NCBI RefSeq assembly: GCF_021168555.1
Contig: NZ_JAJOZS010000002.1
Coordinates: forward strand, 421,307 to 485,306
DNA length: 64,000 bases
Direction: 5' to 3'
Source: Stenotrophomonas sp. MMGLT7
GTDB taxonomy: Bacteria; Pseudomonadota; Gammaproteobacteria; Xanthomonadales; Xanthomonadaceae
A model generated the notes under the pieces. That model made no database searches, was not told the origin of the DNA, and was given only the letters and a program-made list of their open reading frames with translations. Below, piece after piece: positions 10,738 to 19,578 of this stretch (its first letter is position 1; every line of letters begins with the position of its first letter). The position numbers were made by a program, and so were the translations under genes.

Positions 10738-11907
10738 ATGCGCCCTTCCCTCATCACCGCCGCAATCGCACTGGCCGGCTTCGGCGTTTCCGCCCAGGCA
10801 GCCAACTTCGACGACTGGCCGACCAAGTACAAGACCTCCAACGACGTCGAGCTCGCCGTCACCGGCAACTTCGCCTACGACTACAACGATTTCTCCGGCG
10901 ATTCCGCGCTTGAGGACGACGATGCGATGCGCCGCAAGGAATTCGGCGCCACCATCAAGAAGGCGGGCGTGTTCGACGCGATGGTGTACTACGACTTCGA
11001 GTCCGAGACCTGGCTGGACGTGTACCTGCGCCTGGAATCCAAGGCCCTGTTCGGCCGCGACATCGGCAAGTTCCGCTTCGGCTACATGAAGGTGCCGGTG
11101 GGCATGGAAGGCGTGACCAGCTCGCGCGCGCTCAGCTACATGGAACTGGCGCTGCCGATCCAGGCGATCTACCAGGGCCGCCGCACCGGCGTGGAATGGA
11201 CCTTCGAGCGTCCCGCCTACCTGCTGCAGGCCGGCGCCTACGGCGGCAAGGACCTGCACGGCGACAACCCGGGCACCACCCAGGTGCTGCGCGGCGTGTG
11301 GACCCCGCACAAGGCCCCCGGCGACGTAATCCACCTGGGCCTGGCCGCCTCGGTCGAAAACCCGCGCGGCTGGCACAACGGCCTCGGCGTCCACTTCGAG
11401 CCCAGCTACCGCGGCCGTGCCAAGCCGGAAGCCGGCCTCACCGACGTGCGCCTGATCGACACCGGCGCGCTGGGCAACGTCGAGAAGATCCGCCGTACCG
11501 GCCTGGAGGGCTTGTGGATCAAGGGTCCGTTCTCGCTGCAGGGCGAAGCGCTGCGGCTGGACGCCGAACGCGCCGGCGGCCTGCCGGACTTCACCGCCGA
11601 CGGCCAGTACATCTCGGCCACCTGGGCGATCACCGGCGAGTCGCGCGGCTACAACGCCGGCAACGTCTCCAACATCAAGCCGTCCAAGAGCTACGGCGCG
11701 GTCGAGCTGCTGGCCCGCTACAGCCACCTGGACCTGAACGACGGCGTGATCCAGGGCGGCCGCCAGAACGACTGGACGCTCGGTGCCAACTGGTACCTGA
11801 CCAGCCACTTCAAGTTCCAGGCCAACTACGTCTGGGTCGATGCCAAGCGCCTGGGCGTCAAGCGCGACCCGAACGTCTTCGAGCTGCGCGCCCAGGTCCA
11901 CTTCTGA
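10738..11907 (+). CDS. Phosphate-selective porin O/P family outer-membrane porin
   Basis: 389-residue outer-membrane protein with a cleavable signal peptide (MRPSLITAAIALAGFGVSAQA) and a mature region made of alternating amphipathic strands ending in FELRAQVHF, where the terminal Phe is the beta-barrel assembly signal. It matches the OprO/OprP porin superfamily (KEFGATIKKAGVFDAMVYYDFE, GRDIGKFRFGYMKVPVGME, NDWTLGANWYLTSHFKFQANYVW). Although the family is named for phosphate, members beside organic-acid carriers in xanthomonads are thought to admit di/tricarboxylates. It is divergent from dctA and followed by a strong terminator hairpin. The open frame starts earlier, at 10627, but the ATG at 10738 gives the signal peptide. 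Confidence 0.9.
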   Translation: MRPSLITAAIALAGFGVSAQAANFDDWPTKYKTSNDVELAVTGNFAYDYNDFSGDSALEDDDAMRRKEFGATIKKAGVFDAMVYYDFESETWLDVYLRLESKALFGRDIGKFRFGYMKVPVGMEGVTSSRALSYMELALPIQAIYQGRRTGVEWTFERPAYLLQAGAYGGKDLHGDNPGTTQVLRGVWTPHKAPGDVIHLGLAASVENPRGWHNGLGVHFEPSYRGRAKPEAGLTDVRLIDTGALGNVEKIRRTGLEGLWIKGPFSLQGEALRLDAERAGGLPDFTADGQYISATWAITGESRGYNAGNVSNIKPSKSYGAVELLARYSHLDLNDGVIQGGRQNDWTLGANWYLTSHFKFQANYVWVDAKRLGVKRDPNVFELRAQVHF

Positions 11908-11933
11908 GCCAAGGCTTGCCGAAGGATGTTGCG

Positions 11934-11963
11934 CACGGGCTCCCGGGAAACCGGGGGCCCGTG
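11934..11963 (+). terminator. Strong GC stem-loop after the porin gene
   Basis: CACGGGCTCCCGG, loop GAAA, then CCGGGGGCCCGTG: a 13-bp stem with one wobble and a stable GNRA tetraloop, 27 bases after the porin stop. The tail TTCGTTGG is only weakly T-rich, so the hairpin may act with Rho or as a 3' stabiliser. Confidence 0.65.
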
Positions 11964-12377
11964 TTCGTTGGGACGACGGCTGCATCCCGAGCGGGGGCCG
12001 GCCGGCATCCGGCGCCGGCGTCCGGTCGGCGGCCCGCGCTGGCAGGCGCGGCGCTGCCGGCCGTGGCCCGGGGCAGGGCCGCTGGCCGCCCCGGGACGCC
12101 GCGTCCGCCGGGTTGCCGGGTGCGCTTCGCTTACCCGGACCACGCTGCCGACGGGCTATCGGGATTCCCCGACTCGCCCTCACTTGGCGGTACTGGCGGT
12201 ACCGGGGAGGTCCTCGCCTCGTACAGGTCGGCCTGGACCCGCCGCCGCTGAATCCGCCGTGGCGGGCCCACGCCCGACCTATGCGGCGGCTCGCGGAGAA
12301 CGTTGCGACCTGCAGCCTTCGATGACCTGAAAGCGATGCCCTGAAAGGCCCGGTACTCAGGACCGGACGTCACGCCC
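11964..12377. other. Non-coding stretch upstream of the hybrid kinase
   Basis: Very GC-rich sequence without a supportable gene. Open frames here read as arginine/glycine/proline-rich peptide on both strands. Apart from the candidate -10 box just before the kinase start, I see no defined motif. Confidence 0.5.
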
Positions 12378-12383
12378 TAGACT
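12378..12383 (+). promoter_or_regulatory. Putative -10 box, leaderless hybrid kinase start
   Basis: TAGACT followed by GGGCGC and then the ATG at 12390. Same geometry as upstream of lpxL, waaA and rsgA, and no ribosome binding site is present, so a leaderless transcript is likely. Confidence 0.5.
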
Positions 12384-12389
12384 GGGCGC

Positions 12390-15047
12390 ATGTATGCATT
12401 CGAGCGTTTCCGCCGCCCCGTACTGACCACGCTGGTGGTGCTGGGCGGGATGATCCTGTGCACGTGGGCGGCGGGGCGGCTCGGCGAGCGCCATGCACTG
12501 GAGCGGGAGGACGCGCAGGTCCAGCGCCAGCTGGCGCTGTACTCGCAGTCGCTGCAGCAGCACATCGACCGCTACCGCACGCTGCCGCAGCTGCTGGCGC
12601 TGGATCCGGAGCTGCTGCAGGCGCTGTCGGCGCCGCTGGACGAACAGCGGCGCAACTACCTCAACCTGAAGCTGGAACGCGCCAACAGCGTCACCCGCTC
12701 CTCCACGCTCACCCTGATCGATCGCCATGGCGTCGCCGTGGCCGCCAGCAACTGGCGCCTGGACAACAGCAACGTCGGCGTGGACTACAGCTTCCGCCCC
12801 TACGTGCAGCAGGCGCTGGCCAGCGGCAATGGCCGCTTCTACGGCATCGGCATGACCACCGGGGTGCCGGGCTACTTCCTGTCGCAGGCGATCGTCGACG
12901 CCCAGGGCCGGCGCATCGGCGCGATCGCCATCAAGATCGAGCTGGCCGCGCTGGAGCGCGAATGGCTGAGCGTGCCCGACGTGGTGATGGCCAGCGACTC
13001 GCACGGGGTGGTGTTCCTGGCCAGCCGCGACGAATGGCGCTACCGCCAGCTGGTGCCGCTGGGGCCGGGCGATCGCGAGGAACTGGCGGCCACCCGCCAG
13101 TACGCCAGCCAGACCCTGCGGCCGATGCGCTACCGCACGCTCGGGCAGATCGACAGCGGCGGCCGGCTGGTCCGCTTCGAACTGCCGGCGCTGCCGGCGC
13201 CGGTGCTGTGGCGCAGCCTCACCCTGGCCGACAGCCAGTGGCACCTGCACCTGCTGCACGACGCCGCGGCGGTCACCGCCGCCGGCCGCAGCGCCGCGCT
13301 GGCCGCCGGCGGCGGCTGGCTGGCGCTGTCGTTCCTGACGCTGTTCGTGCAGCAGCGCAGGCGCACCTCGGCGCTGCGCCAGCGCAGCCGCGAGGAACTG
13401 GAGACGCTGCTGCAGCAGCACGCGCTGGAGCTGCGCACCGCCCAGGACAGCCTGGTGCAGGCCGCGCAGCAGGCCGACAGCGGGCTCAGCCGCAGCCTGG
13501 AGCACCTGCCGCAGGGGGTGGTGATCATCGACGCGCAGCTGCGGCTGGTGGCCTGGAACTCGCGCTACGTCGAGCTGTTCCGCTTCCCGCCCGGGCTGGT
13601 CCGGGTGGGGCGGCCGATCGAGGACATCTTCCGCTACAACGCCCGCCGCGGCCTGCTCGGCCCGGGCTCGATCGAGGCCGCCATCGAGCGCCGCCTCAAC
13701 CACCTGCGCAGCGGCAGCCCGCACATGCGCGAGAGCGAGAAGGACGACGGCACGGTGCTGGAGATCCGCGGCAACCCGCTGCCCGACGGCGGCTTCGTCA
13801 CCAGCTACGCCGACATCACCAGCTACAAGAATGCCGCGCGCGAACTGCGCTCGCTGGCCGATGCGCTGGAGCACCGCGTGGAGGAACGCACCCGCGACCT
13901 GGAGGCGGCCAAGCGCGAGGCCGAGGCCGCCAACCGCTACAAGACCCGCTTCGTCGCCTCGGCAGTGCACGACCTGCTGCAGCCGCTCAATGCCGCGCGC
14001 ATGTTCGTCTCGGCGCTGCGCGGCCGGCTCGACGACGACAGCCGCCAGATCGCCGACCACGTGGATGCCGCGCTGGCGGCGCAGGACGGCATCCTCAACA
14101 GCCTGCTGGACATCTCGCGGCTGGAGTCGCGCACCCTGCAGACCCACGTGCACGATTTCGCGCTGGGGCCGCTGCTGGACACCCTGGCGCGCGAGTTCGG
14201 CATCGTCGCCGACTCGCGCGGCCTGCGCCTGGACCGCGTGGCCACGAATGCGGTGGTGCGCAGCGACCCGGCGCTGCTGCGGCGCATCCTGCAGAACTTC
14301 CTGTCCAACGCGATCCGCTACACCCGCCGCGGCCGCATCCTGATCGGCTGCCGGCGCGACGGCGGCCAGCTGCGCATCGAGGTGCACGACCAGGGGCCGG
14401 GCATCCCCGAGAGCCTGCAGCAGGAGATCTTCGAGGAGTTCCGCCGGCTCGACGACGGCGTGGCCAACGAGCGCGGCGCCGGACTGGGGCTGGCGATCGT
14501 CGAGCGCATCGGCCGCCTGCTCGGGCACCGCATCGGGCTGCGCTCGCGGCTGGGCCACGGCAGCGTGTTCTCGGTGAGCCTGCCGCTGGGCGATCCGCTG
14601 GCGGCCGTCGCCGCGGTGCCGGACGCGGTGGTGGAGCACGAAGAGGACCTGCCGCTGCGCCATTGCCGGGTGTGGTGCATCGACGACGATCCGCGCGTAT
14701 GCGAGGCCACGCGCACCCTGCTGCAGCGCTGGGGGTGCGATGTCGAGCTGGCCGACGGGCCGGAGGCGGCGCTGGCCACGGCGCGGCCCGGCCACGCCCC
14801 CGACCTGGTGCTGCTGGACGTGCGCATGGGCCAGCAGCATGGGCCGCAGGTGCAGGCGCGGCTGGAACAGATCTGGCAGCGGCAGCCCACGGTCATCCTG
14901 GTCACCGCCGAGCCGGACCAGGCGTTGCGCGCGCTGGCTCAGGATCGCGGCTGGGGCTTCCTGTCCAAGCCGGTGCGGCCGCCGGCGCTGCGGGCGCTGA
15001 TCACGCAGTTGCTGCTGCGGCGGCAGGCCGGGCCTGCGGGGGGGTGA
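12390..15047 (+). CDS. Hybrid sensor histidine kinase with DctB-type extracellular sensor, PAS and receiver domains
   Basis: 885-residue membrane kinase. Order: transmembrane helix ~12-30; periplasmic dCache-like domain ~35-295 with the C4-dicarboxylate-sensor pattern seen in DctB (SNWRLDNSNVGVDYSFRPY, GMTTGVPGYFLS, AIKIELAALEREW); second helix ~300-320; coiled coil; PAS ~370-490 (LEHLPQGVVIIDAQLRLVAW); HisKA with AVHDLLQPLNAARMF and phospho-acceptor His527; HATPase (NFLSNAIRYTRRG, GAGLGLAIVERIG); C-terminal receiver with Asp810 (LVLLDVRMG). The sensor suggests it detects organic acids outside the cell. The LuxR-type regulator encoded convergently downstream, and dctA and the porin upstream, are its likely circuit (inference). 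A cytosolic kinase core of this type often pairs with LuxR-type regulators. Confidence 0.9.
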   Translation: MYAFERFRRPVLTTLVVLGGMILCTWAAGRLGERHALEREDAQVQRQLALYSQSLQQHIDRYRTLPQLLALDPELLQALSAPLDEQRRNYLNLKLERANSVTRSSTLTLIDRHGVAVAASNWRLDNSNVGVDYSFRPYVQQALASGNGRFYGIGMTTGVPGYFLSQAIVDAQGRRIGAIAIKIELAALEREWLSVPDVVMASDSHGVVFLASRDEWRYRQLVPLGPGDREELAATRQYASQTLRPMRYRTLGQIDSGGRLVRFELPALPAPVLWRSLTLADSQWHLHLLHDAAAVTAAGRSAALAAGGGWLALSFLTLFVQQRRRTSALRQRSREELETLLQQHALELRTAQDSLVQAAQQADSGLSRSLEHLPQGVVIIDAQLRLVAWNSRYVELFRFPPGLVRVGRPIEDIFRYNARRGLLGPGSIEAAIERRLNHLRSGSPHMRESEKDDGTVLEIRGNPLPDGGFVTSYADITSYKNAARELRSLADALEHRVEERTRDLEAAKREAEAANRYKTRFVASAVHDLLQPLNAARMFVSALRGRLDDDSRQIADHVDAALAAQDGILNSLLDISRLESRTLQTHVHDFALGPLLDTLAREFGIVADSRGLRLDRVATNAVVRSDPALLRRILQNFLSNAIRYTRRGRILIGCRRDGGQLRIEVHDQGPGIPESLQQEIFEEFRRLDDGVANERGAGLGLAIVERIGRLLGHRIGLRSRLGHGSVFSVSLPLGDPLAAVAAVPDAVVEHEEDLPLRHCRVWCIDDDPRVCEATRTLLQRWGCDVELADGPEAALATARPGHAPDLVLLDVRMGQQHGPQVQARLEQIWQRQPTVILVTAEPDQALRALAQDRGWGFLSKPVRPPALRALITQLLLRRQAGPAGG

Positions 15048-15333
15048 GGTGCGGCAGGCTGCGCCGCGCCGCGCCGCCGAGCCCGGAGCACGGTCGAATG
15101 CGTCGTGCCGCCGGGGTCCGCGGGCCCATCCATGGGCGGCGCCCTCCGGGCCTGGGGAGATGGTCGTCGCGCAGGCATCAGGCATAGCGCGGCCGTTGGC
15201 CCGCCGCAGGCGGATTCGGCGGCGGTGGGCAAGGCCTGTCCTATGCGGCTGCGCATGGGGAGTGCTGAGGAGCGCAGCCTTCGAGCAACCTCGAAACGCA
15301 TCGCCCCAGAAACGCATGGCCCCAGGGCCTGCC

Positions 15334-15990
15334 CTACAGCGGCGCGATCGGGTCGCCTTCCGGCTCCAGCGCCTTGACCAGCACCGCCGCCTGGGTACGG
15401 CTGTGGCATTCGAGCTTGCGCAGGATCGCGGTGACATGCACCTTCACCGTGTTCTCGGCCAGCCCCAGTTCGTGGGCGATCTGCTTGTTGAGCAGGCCGT
15501 CGGCCAGGCACAGCAGCACGCGGAACTGCTGCGGCGTCAGCTGCGCCAGCCGCTGCGCCAGCCGCGCATCGGATTCGGAACGCTCGGCGGTCAGCGGCGG
15601 GAACCAGGTGCCGCCCTCGAGCACGGTCGCCACCGCCTCGCCGATGACGGACGAGGGCGAGGACTTGGAGATGAAGCCGGCCGCGCCGAACTGCTGCGCC
15701 CGGCGGATCACCCGCGGATGGTCGTTGGAGGAGATCACCACCACCGGTACGTCCGGGTGCTCGCCGCGCACGTACAGCAGCGCCGAGAAGCCGCGCGCGC
15801 CGGGCATCGCCAGGTCCAGCAGCACCAGGTCCGCCTGCGGGTACTGCTCCAGCGTGTCGTTGAGCGTGCCGGCGCTGGAGGCCTCGATCACCCGCACCCC
15901 GGCGATGGCCTGGCGCAGCGAATGCAGCAGCGCGGCGCGGAACAGCGGGTGGTCGTCGGCGACGATGAGGGTGGTGGTGCAGGCATCCAT
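15334..15990 (-). CDS. LuxR/NarL-family response regulator
   Basis: 218-residue two-domain transcription factor. Receiver domain ~1-125 with acidic pocket ADDH, phospho-acceptor Asp59 (DLVLLDLAMPG), conserved Ser and Lys (VVISSND, GFISKSSP); GerE-type helix-turn-helix ~150-210 (LTPQQFRVLLCLADGLLNKQIAHEL, ENTVKVHVTAILRKL). The open frame extends to 16095, but those 35 residues are GC-rich filler, and the ATG at 15990 starts the receiver directly. Convergent with the DctB-like hybrid kinase gene, whose own receiver could relay to this protein. Likely target genes are the neighbouring transport genes (inference). Confidence 0.9.
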   Translation of the reverse strand: MDACTTTLIVADDHPLFRAALLHSLRQAIAGVRVIEASSAGTLNDTLEQYPQADLVLLDLAMPGARGFSALLYVRGEHPDVPVVVISSNDHPRVIRRAQQFGAAGFISKSSPSSVIGEAVATVLEGGTWFPPLTAERSESDARLAQRLAQLTPQQFRVLLCLADGLLNKQIAHELGLAENTVKVHVTAILRKLECHSRTQAAVLVKALEPEGDPIAPL

Positions 15991-16097
15991 GCCGCGAGTC
16001 TGGCACGCGGGCGGCGGATTTTCCTCCCTGCGGCCAGCGTGGCGGCGCGCGCATTGCCGCAGGCGCGTGCCGCGCGCGCTCCCCGCCACGGGCATCC

Positions 16098-16208
16098 GTA
16101 GGAGCGACTTCAGTCGCGATGGGCTTTATGCAGTTCCCTCTGCAAGAGCCCGCACATCTCCTGTGCGGGGATTCAAATCCAAGCCCATCGCGACTGAAGT
16201 CGCCTACG
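16098..16208. repeat. REP-type inverted repeat (long-loop variant)
   Basis: Arms GTAGGAGCGACTTCAGTCGC...GATGGGCTT (16098-16125) and AAGCCCATCGCGACTGAAGTCGCCTAC (16181-16207) face each other across a ~55-base loop that itself holds a CCCGCACA/TGTGCGGGG hairpin. It sits between the LuxR regulator start and the binding-protein gene stop. Other copies in this window have only ~10-base loops. Confidence 0.85.
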
Positions 16209-16257
16209 GTGATGGATCGATCGGCGTGCAGCGGCGCTGGCGAGGCGGCGAACGGCC

Positions 16258-17334
16258 TCAGGGCTGGGGCTCGTCCTGGCGCCGCACGCTGCTGCGCCAG
16301 GCATCCAGGAACTGGCGGCGCTTGAGCGCGTCCAGGTAGACCAGCAGGCCCGGTCCGAGCGCGATCGGGCGGAACGTGCGCGCCGGCGCCGTGCCGCGCG
16401 GGTCGCCGCCGGGCGGCAGGATCGGCATCAGCCGCGCTTCCCGGGAGAGCACCTGCTGCCCCCGCGGCGACAGCAGGTAGTCGAGGAAGCGCCGCGCCTC
16501 GGTGGCGTGCGCGGCGGCGCGCGGAATCACCGCGGTGCGCAGCGCCACCAGGGTGTAGTCCTCCGGCTGCACGATCGCCAGCGGCGCGCCGGCGTCGATG
16601 CGCGCCTGCGCATATGAGCCGAGCACGTTGTAGGCCAGCAGCAGTTCGCCGCTGGCGACCCGGTCCAGCAGTACGCCGGTGCGCTCCTCCAGGCGCACGC
16701 GGTTGTCGCCGAGCGCGGCCAGCAGCGCGCCGGCGATGCTGCCGAGCTGGCCGTCCTGGGTGGCGAACAGATAGCCGACGCCGCTGCGCTCGACATCGTA
16801 GGTCCCGACCCGGCCGCGCAGCGGCGCCGCCGGCGCGCGCAGCAGGTCCAGCAGCTGCCGCCGCGTGCGCGGGACCTGCGCGGACGGCAGCCGCCGCGTG
16901 TTGTAGACGATGGCGACCGGCTCGTAGCTGATGCCGAACACCTCGTGCCGCCAGTGCGCCCAGTCCGGCAACGCATCGGTCTGCGGCGAACGGTGCGGCA
17001 GCGCGTGGCCGTCGTTGGCCAGCTTGGTCTGCAGGTCCATGCCGGCGCTGATCAGCAGGTCTGCGGTGCCCCCGCCCGCGGCCTGACGCAGGTAGCGGGC
17101 ATACATGTCCCCGGCGATCACGTCCTCGTAGACGACCTCGGTCGCCGGATGCAGCCGCTGGTAGTCGGCGATCACCGCGGCGAACACCTCGATGTCGGTC
17201 GAGCCCTGGATGCGCAGCTGCGCGGTCGCCGGCGCGTGGGCCGGGAACCGCTTCACCTCGCCCGGCGTGGCCCGGGCGGGGCCGGCCAGGGCGAGCAGCA
17301 CCAGCAGCAGCGACAGTGGCAGTGGTCGGATCAT
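16258..17334 (-). CDS. Periplasmic solute-binding protein co-transcribed with TctDE-type two-component genes
   Basis: 358-residue exported protein: signal peptide (PLPLSLLLVLLALAGPARA), then a bilobal substrate-binding protein of the ABC type (LRIQGSTDIEVFAAVIADYQ, VYEDVIAGDMYARYL, ADLLISAGMDLQTKLAN, AIVYNTRRL, SGELLLAYNVLGSYA, RRFLDYLLSPRGQQVLS). No ABC permease or ATPase gene is nearby. Its ATG overlaps the stop of the kinase gene (ATGA), so it is the third gene of the regulator-kinase operon. I infer it is an accessory sensor that presents a ligand, perhaps citrate or another tricarboxylate, to the TctE-like kinase, rather than a transporter subunit. Confidence 0.85.
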   Translation of the reverse strand: MIRPLPLSLLLVLLALAGPARATPGEVKRFPAHAPATAQLRIQGSTDIEVFAAVIADYQRLHPATEVVYEDVIAGDMYARYLRQAAGGGTADLLISAGMDLQTKLANDGHALPHRSPQTDALPDWAHWRHEVFGISYEPVAIVYNTRRLPSAQVPRTRRQLLDLLRAPAAPLRGRVGTYDVERSGVGYLFATQDGQLGSIAGALLAALGDNRVRLEERTGVLLDRVASGELLLAYNVLGSYAQARIDAGAPLAIVQPEDYTLVALRTAVIPRAAAHATEARRFLDYLLSPRGQQVLSREARLMPILPPGGDPRGTAPARTFRPIALGPGLLVYLDALKRRQFLDAWRSSVRRQDEPQP

Positions 17335-18722
17335 GCGTGCAGCCTCGGCAGGCGCAGCGTGGCCACCAGGCCGCCGCCGACGCGGTTGGAAAGATCGATG
17401 CGCCCGCCGTGGCTGTCGACCACGCGCTTGACGATCGCCAGGCCCAGGCCGGCGCCACCGCCCGGGGCGTCGCCGCCGCGGGCGAAGCGTTCGAACACGC
17501 GCTCGGCCTCGGCCGCGGGGATGCCCGGGCCGTGGTCGGCCACGGTCAGCACGCACTCGCGGCCCTGCACCGTCAGCGCCACCTGCAGCGCACCGTCGCC
17601 GCCGTACTTGCAGGCATTGTCGATCAGGTTCTTGATCGCCTCGCGCAGCAGCAGCGCATCGCCATGCACCCAGGCCGGCTCGCTGCCGATCGCCAGCTGC
17701 AGGCGCGGGCGCGGGGCGGACTGCGGCAATGCCTCGTGCACCGCCTGGTGCACCGCCTCGGCCAGGTCGAGCGCGGCGAAGCGCTGCAGGTTGGCGCGAT
17801 GGATGACGCTGGCGTCGCTGAGCAGCTGGTTGAGCAGGCGGCTCATGTGGGTGGCGTTGCGCTCGATCGCCTCCAGGCTGCGCCGCATCTCGCGCGGGTC
17901 GTCCTCGTCCAGTGCCAGCTGCGCCTGCGCGCGCAGCGCCGCCAGCGGCGTGCGCATCTGGTGCGCTGCCTCGGCCATGAACGCGCGCAGGGTCTCGTTG
18001 CTGGCCGCCAACCGGCCCATGAAGCGGTTCAACGCGGCCACCACCTGGTCCATCTCCCGCGGCGCCGCCACCGCCAGCGGCTGCAGCTCGGACGGTTCGC
18101 GCCGCAACAGGTCGCGCTCGATCCGCACCAGCGGCCGCAGCGCGCGATGCACGCCGAGGCCGACCAGCGCCAGCGACAGCAGCGACAGCAGCCCGATCGC
18201 CAGCAGCGCGCGCGCCACCATGTCCTGCGCCAGCGCCTGGCGCGCGCGCCGGGTCTGCCCCACCTGCACCCGCACCTCGCCCTGCGCCGAGGCCGAGGAC
18301 ACCCGCCGCGCCACCACCACGAAGCGCACGACCTCGCCGCTGTAGGGCGCGTCGAACAGTTGCGGCGCGCCATCGGCGCCGGCGCGCGGCGCCGGCGGCA
18401 GGTCGGCGTAGCCGGTGACGGTGCGATCGCCGCCGTCGGACACGCGGTAGAACACCCGGTCCTCCGGCGCCATCGCCAGCAGGTCCAGCGCGGCGTACGG
18501 CAGGTCCACCTGCCACTGGCCGTCGACCAGCGCCACGCTGTCGATGATCGACAGCGCCGAGGACACCAGCAGGTGGTCGTAGGAACGGTTGGCCGCGCGC
18601 TGGCCGTAGTCGCGCGCGGCGAAGAACAGCAGCACCGCGCCCAGCGCCGACAGCACGCCCAAATACAGCCACAGCGTGCGCCGGATCGACGGCACGCCGG
18701 CGCGCTCAGCCGGCACCGGCAT
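17331..18722 (-). CDS. tctE: TctE-type sensor histidine kinase
   Basis: 463-residue inner-membrane kinase. Helix 1 ~14-36, periplasmic 2CSK_N-type domain ~37-165 (DHLLVSSALSIIDSVALVDGQWQVDLPYAALDLLA in the family pattern), helix 2 ~170-190, HAMP ~192-240, HisKA with AEAAHQMRTPLAAL and phospho-acceptor His254, HATPase (NLIDNACKYGG, DHGPGIP, GGAGLGLAIVKRVV). The 2CSK_N domain is the sensor of TctE kinases, which in other proteobacteria control tricarboxylate uptake. Its start overlaps the regulator gene by 17 bp and its stop overlaps the binding-protein start. Likely controls the divergent porin and citrate carrier genes (inference). Confidence 0.9.
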   Translation of the reverse strand: MPVPAERAGVPSIRRTLWLYLGVLSALGAVLLFFAARDYGQRAANRSYDHLLVSSALSIIDSVALVDGQWQVDLPYAALDLLAMAPEDRVFYRVSDGGDRTVTGYADLPPAPRAGADGAPQLFDAPYSGEVVRFVVVARRVSSASAQGEVRVQVGQTRRARQALAQDMVARALLAIGLLSLLSLALVGLGVHRALRPLVRIERDLLRREPSELQPLAVAAPREMDQVVAALNRFMGRLAASNETLRAFMAEAAHQMRTPLAALRAQAQLALDEDDPREMRRSLEAIERNATHMSRLLNQLLSDASVIHRANLQRFAALDLAEAVHQAVHEALPQSAPRPRLQLAIGSEPAWVHGDALLLREAIKNLIDNACKYGGDGALQVALTVQGRECVLTVADHGPGIPAAEAERVFERFARGGDAPGGGAGLGLAIVKRVVDSHGGRIDLSNRVGGGLVATLRLPRLHA

Positions 18723-19395
18723 CCCCGCCGGCCGCTTCCTCCAGCAGGTAGCCGGAACCGCGCACGGTGACGATGCGCAGCGGCGCGGCGGCGAGCTTCC
18801 TGCGCAGGCGGCCGACGTACAGCTCGATCGCGTTGGGGCCGGCCTCGTCGTCGAAGCCGAACAGGCCGTTGCCGATCTCGTCCTTGCTCACCACCTGGCC
18901 GAGCCGGCCGATGAGGATCTCCAGCAGCCGGTACTCGCGGTTGGGCAGCTCGATCACCGCGCCGTCGAGGCTGACCCGGTGCGCGGCGTTGTCGAACTGG
19001 AAGCCGCCGATCTGCACCAGTTCGCTGGCCTGGCCGCGGTTGCGCCGCAGCAGCACCCGGCAGCGCGCCTCGAACTCGCGGAAGTCGAACGGCTTGCCGA
19101 GGTAGTCGTCGGCGCCGACGTCCAGCGCCTGCACGCGGTCCTCGATGCCGTCGCGCGCGGTCAGCATCAGCACCGGCGTGCCGTCGCCGCGCTCGCGCAT
19201 GCCGGCAAGCACGCGCAGGCCATCCAGCTTCGGCAGGCCGATGTCCAGCACCACCAGGTCGAAGCTCTGGTAGCGCAGCACGCTGGCCGCGGCCAGCCCG
19301 TCGCACTGCCAGTCCACCGCATGGCCGCTGCGGCGCATGCGGCGCACGATGGCGTCGGCGAGATCGGGGTTGTCTTCTACCAGCAGCAGGCGCAT
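18706..19395 (-). CDS. tctD: TctD-type OmpR-family response regulator
   Basis: 229-residue response regulator. Receiver ~1-118 with MRLLLVEDNPDLADAI, phospho-acceptor Asp51 (FDLVVLDIGLPKLDG), TARD and GKPFDFREFEARC; winged-helix DNA-binding domain ~128-222 (LPNREYRLLEILIGRLGQVVSKDEI, NAIELYVGRLRRKL, RIVTVRGSGYLLE). First gene of the regulator-kinase-binding protein operon, and divergent from the second porin gene, with the shared region 19396-19578. The open frame continues to 19473 through an intergenic inverted repeat; the ATG at 19395 is the true receiver start. Confidence 0.92.
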   Translation of the reverse strand: MRLLLVEDNPDLADAIVRRMRRSGHAVDWQCDGLAAASVLRYQSFDLVVLDIGLPKLDGLRVLAGMRERGDGTPVLMLTARDGIEDRVQALDVGADDYLGKPFDFREFEARCRVLLRRNRGQASELVQIGGFQFDNAAHRVSLDGAVIELPNREYRLLEILIGRLGQVVSKDEIGNGLFGFDDEAGPNAIELYVGRLRRKLAAAPLRIVTVRGSGYLLEEAAGGDAGAG

Positions 19396-19396
19396 C

Positions 19397-19487
19397 GGGC
19401 CGGGAATCGGGAATGGAGAATCGGGAATGGTAAAGGCAAGGCGGCCGCCGCTCCTGTTTTTCCCATTCTCCATTCCCGATTCCCCAT
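19397..19487. repeat. GGGAATCGGGAATGG-type intergenic inverted repeat
   Basis: Left part GGGAATCGGGAATGGAGAAT with a second CGGGAATGG, right part CCCATTCTCCATTCCCG and CCCCATTCCCG. The arms pair well across a central ~35 bases. It sits directly upstream of tctD, between it and the divergent porin gene, so it lies in the tctD leader. It is the purest of three related elements in the window. Confidence 0.8.
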
Positions 19488-19578
19488 TCCCGCCCGCCCT
19501 GACAGGTCGATGACAGCTTCACCGGCCTAGTCTGCCGGCCACATCGCAGCGCGCTGCTGCGCACACCTGGGAGGGTAT

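Noticed and set aside
12357..15437. 1026-residue open frame on the minus strand opposite the hybrid kinase gene
   Set aside because: The plus-strand frame has clear kinase motifs and the reverse frame reads as Gln/Arg/His/Ala-rich repeat-like peptide; it is a shadow caused by high third-position GC.
16258..17334. Annotation as an iron ABC transporter binding component
   Set aside because: No permease or ATPase gene nearby and it is coupled to a TctE-type kinase; an accessory sensor role is more likely.
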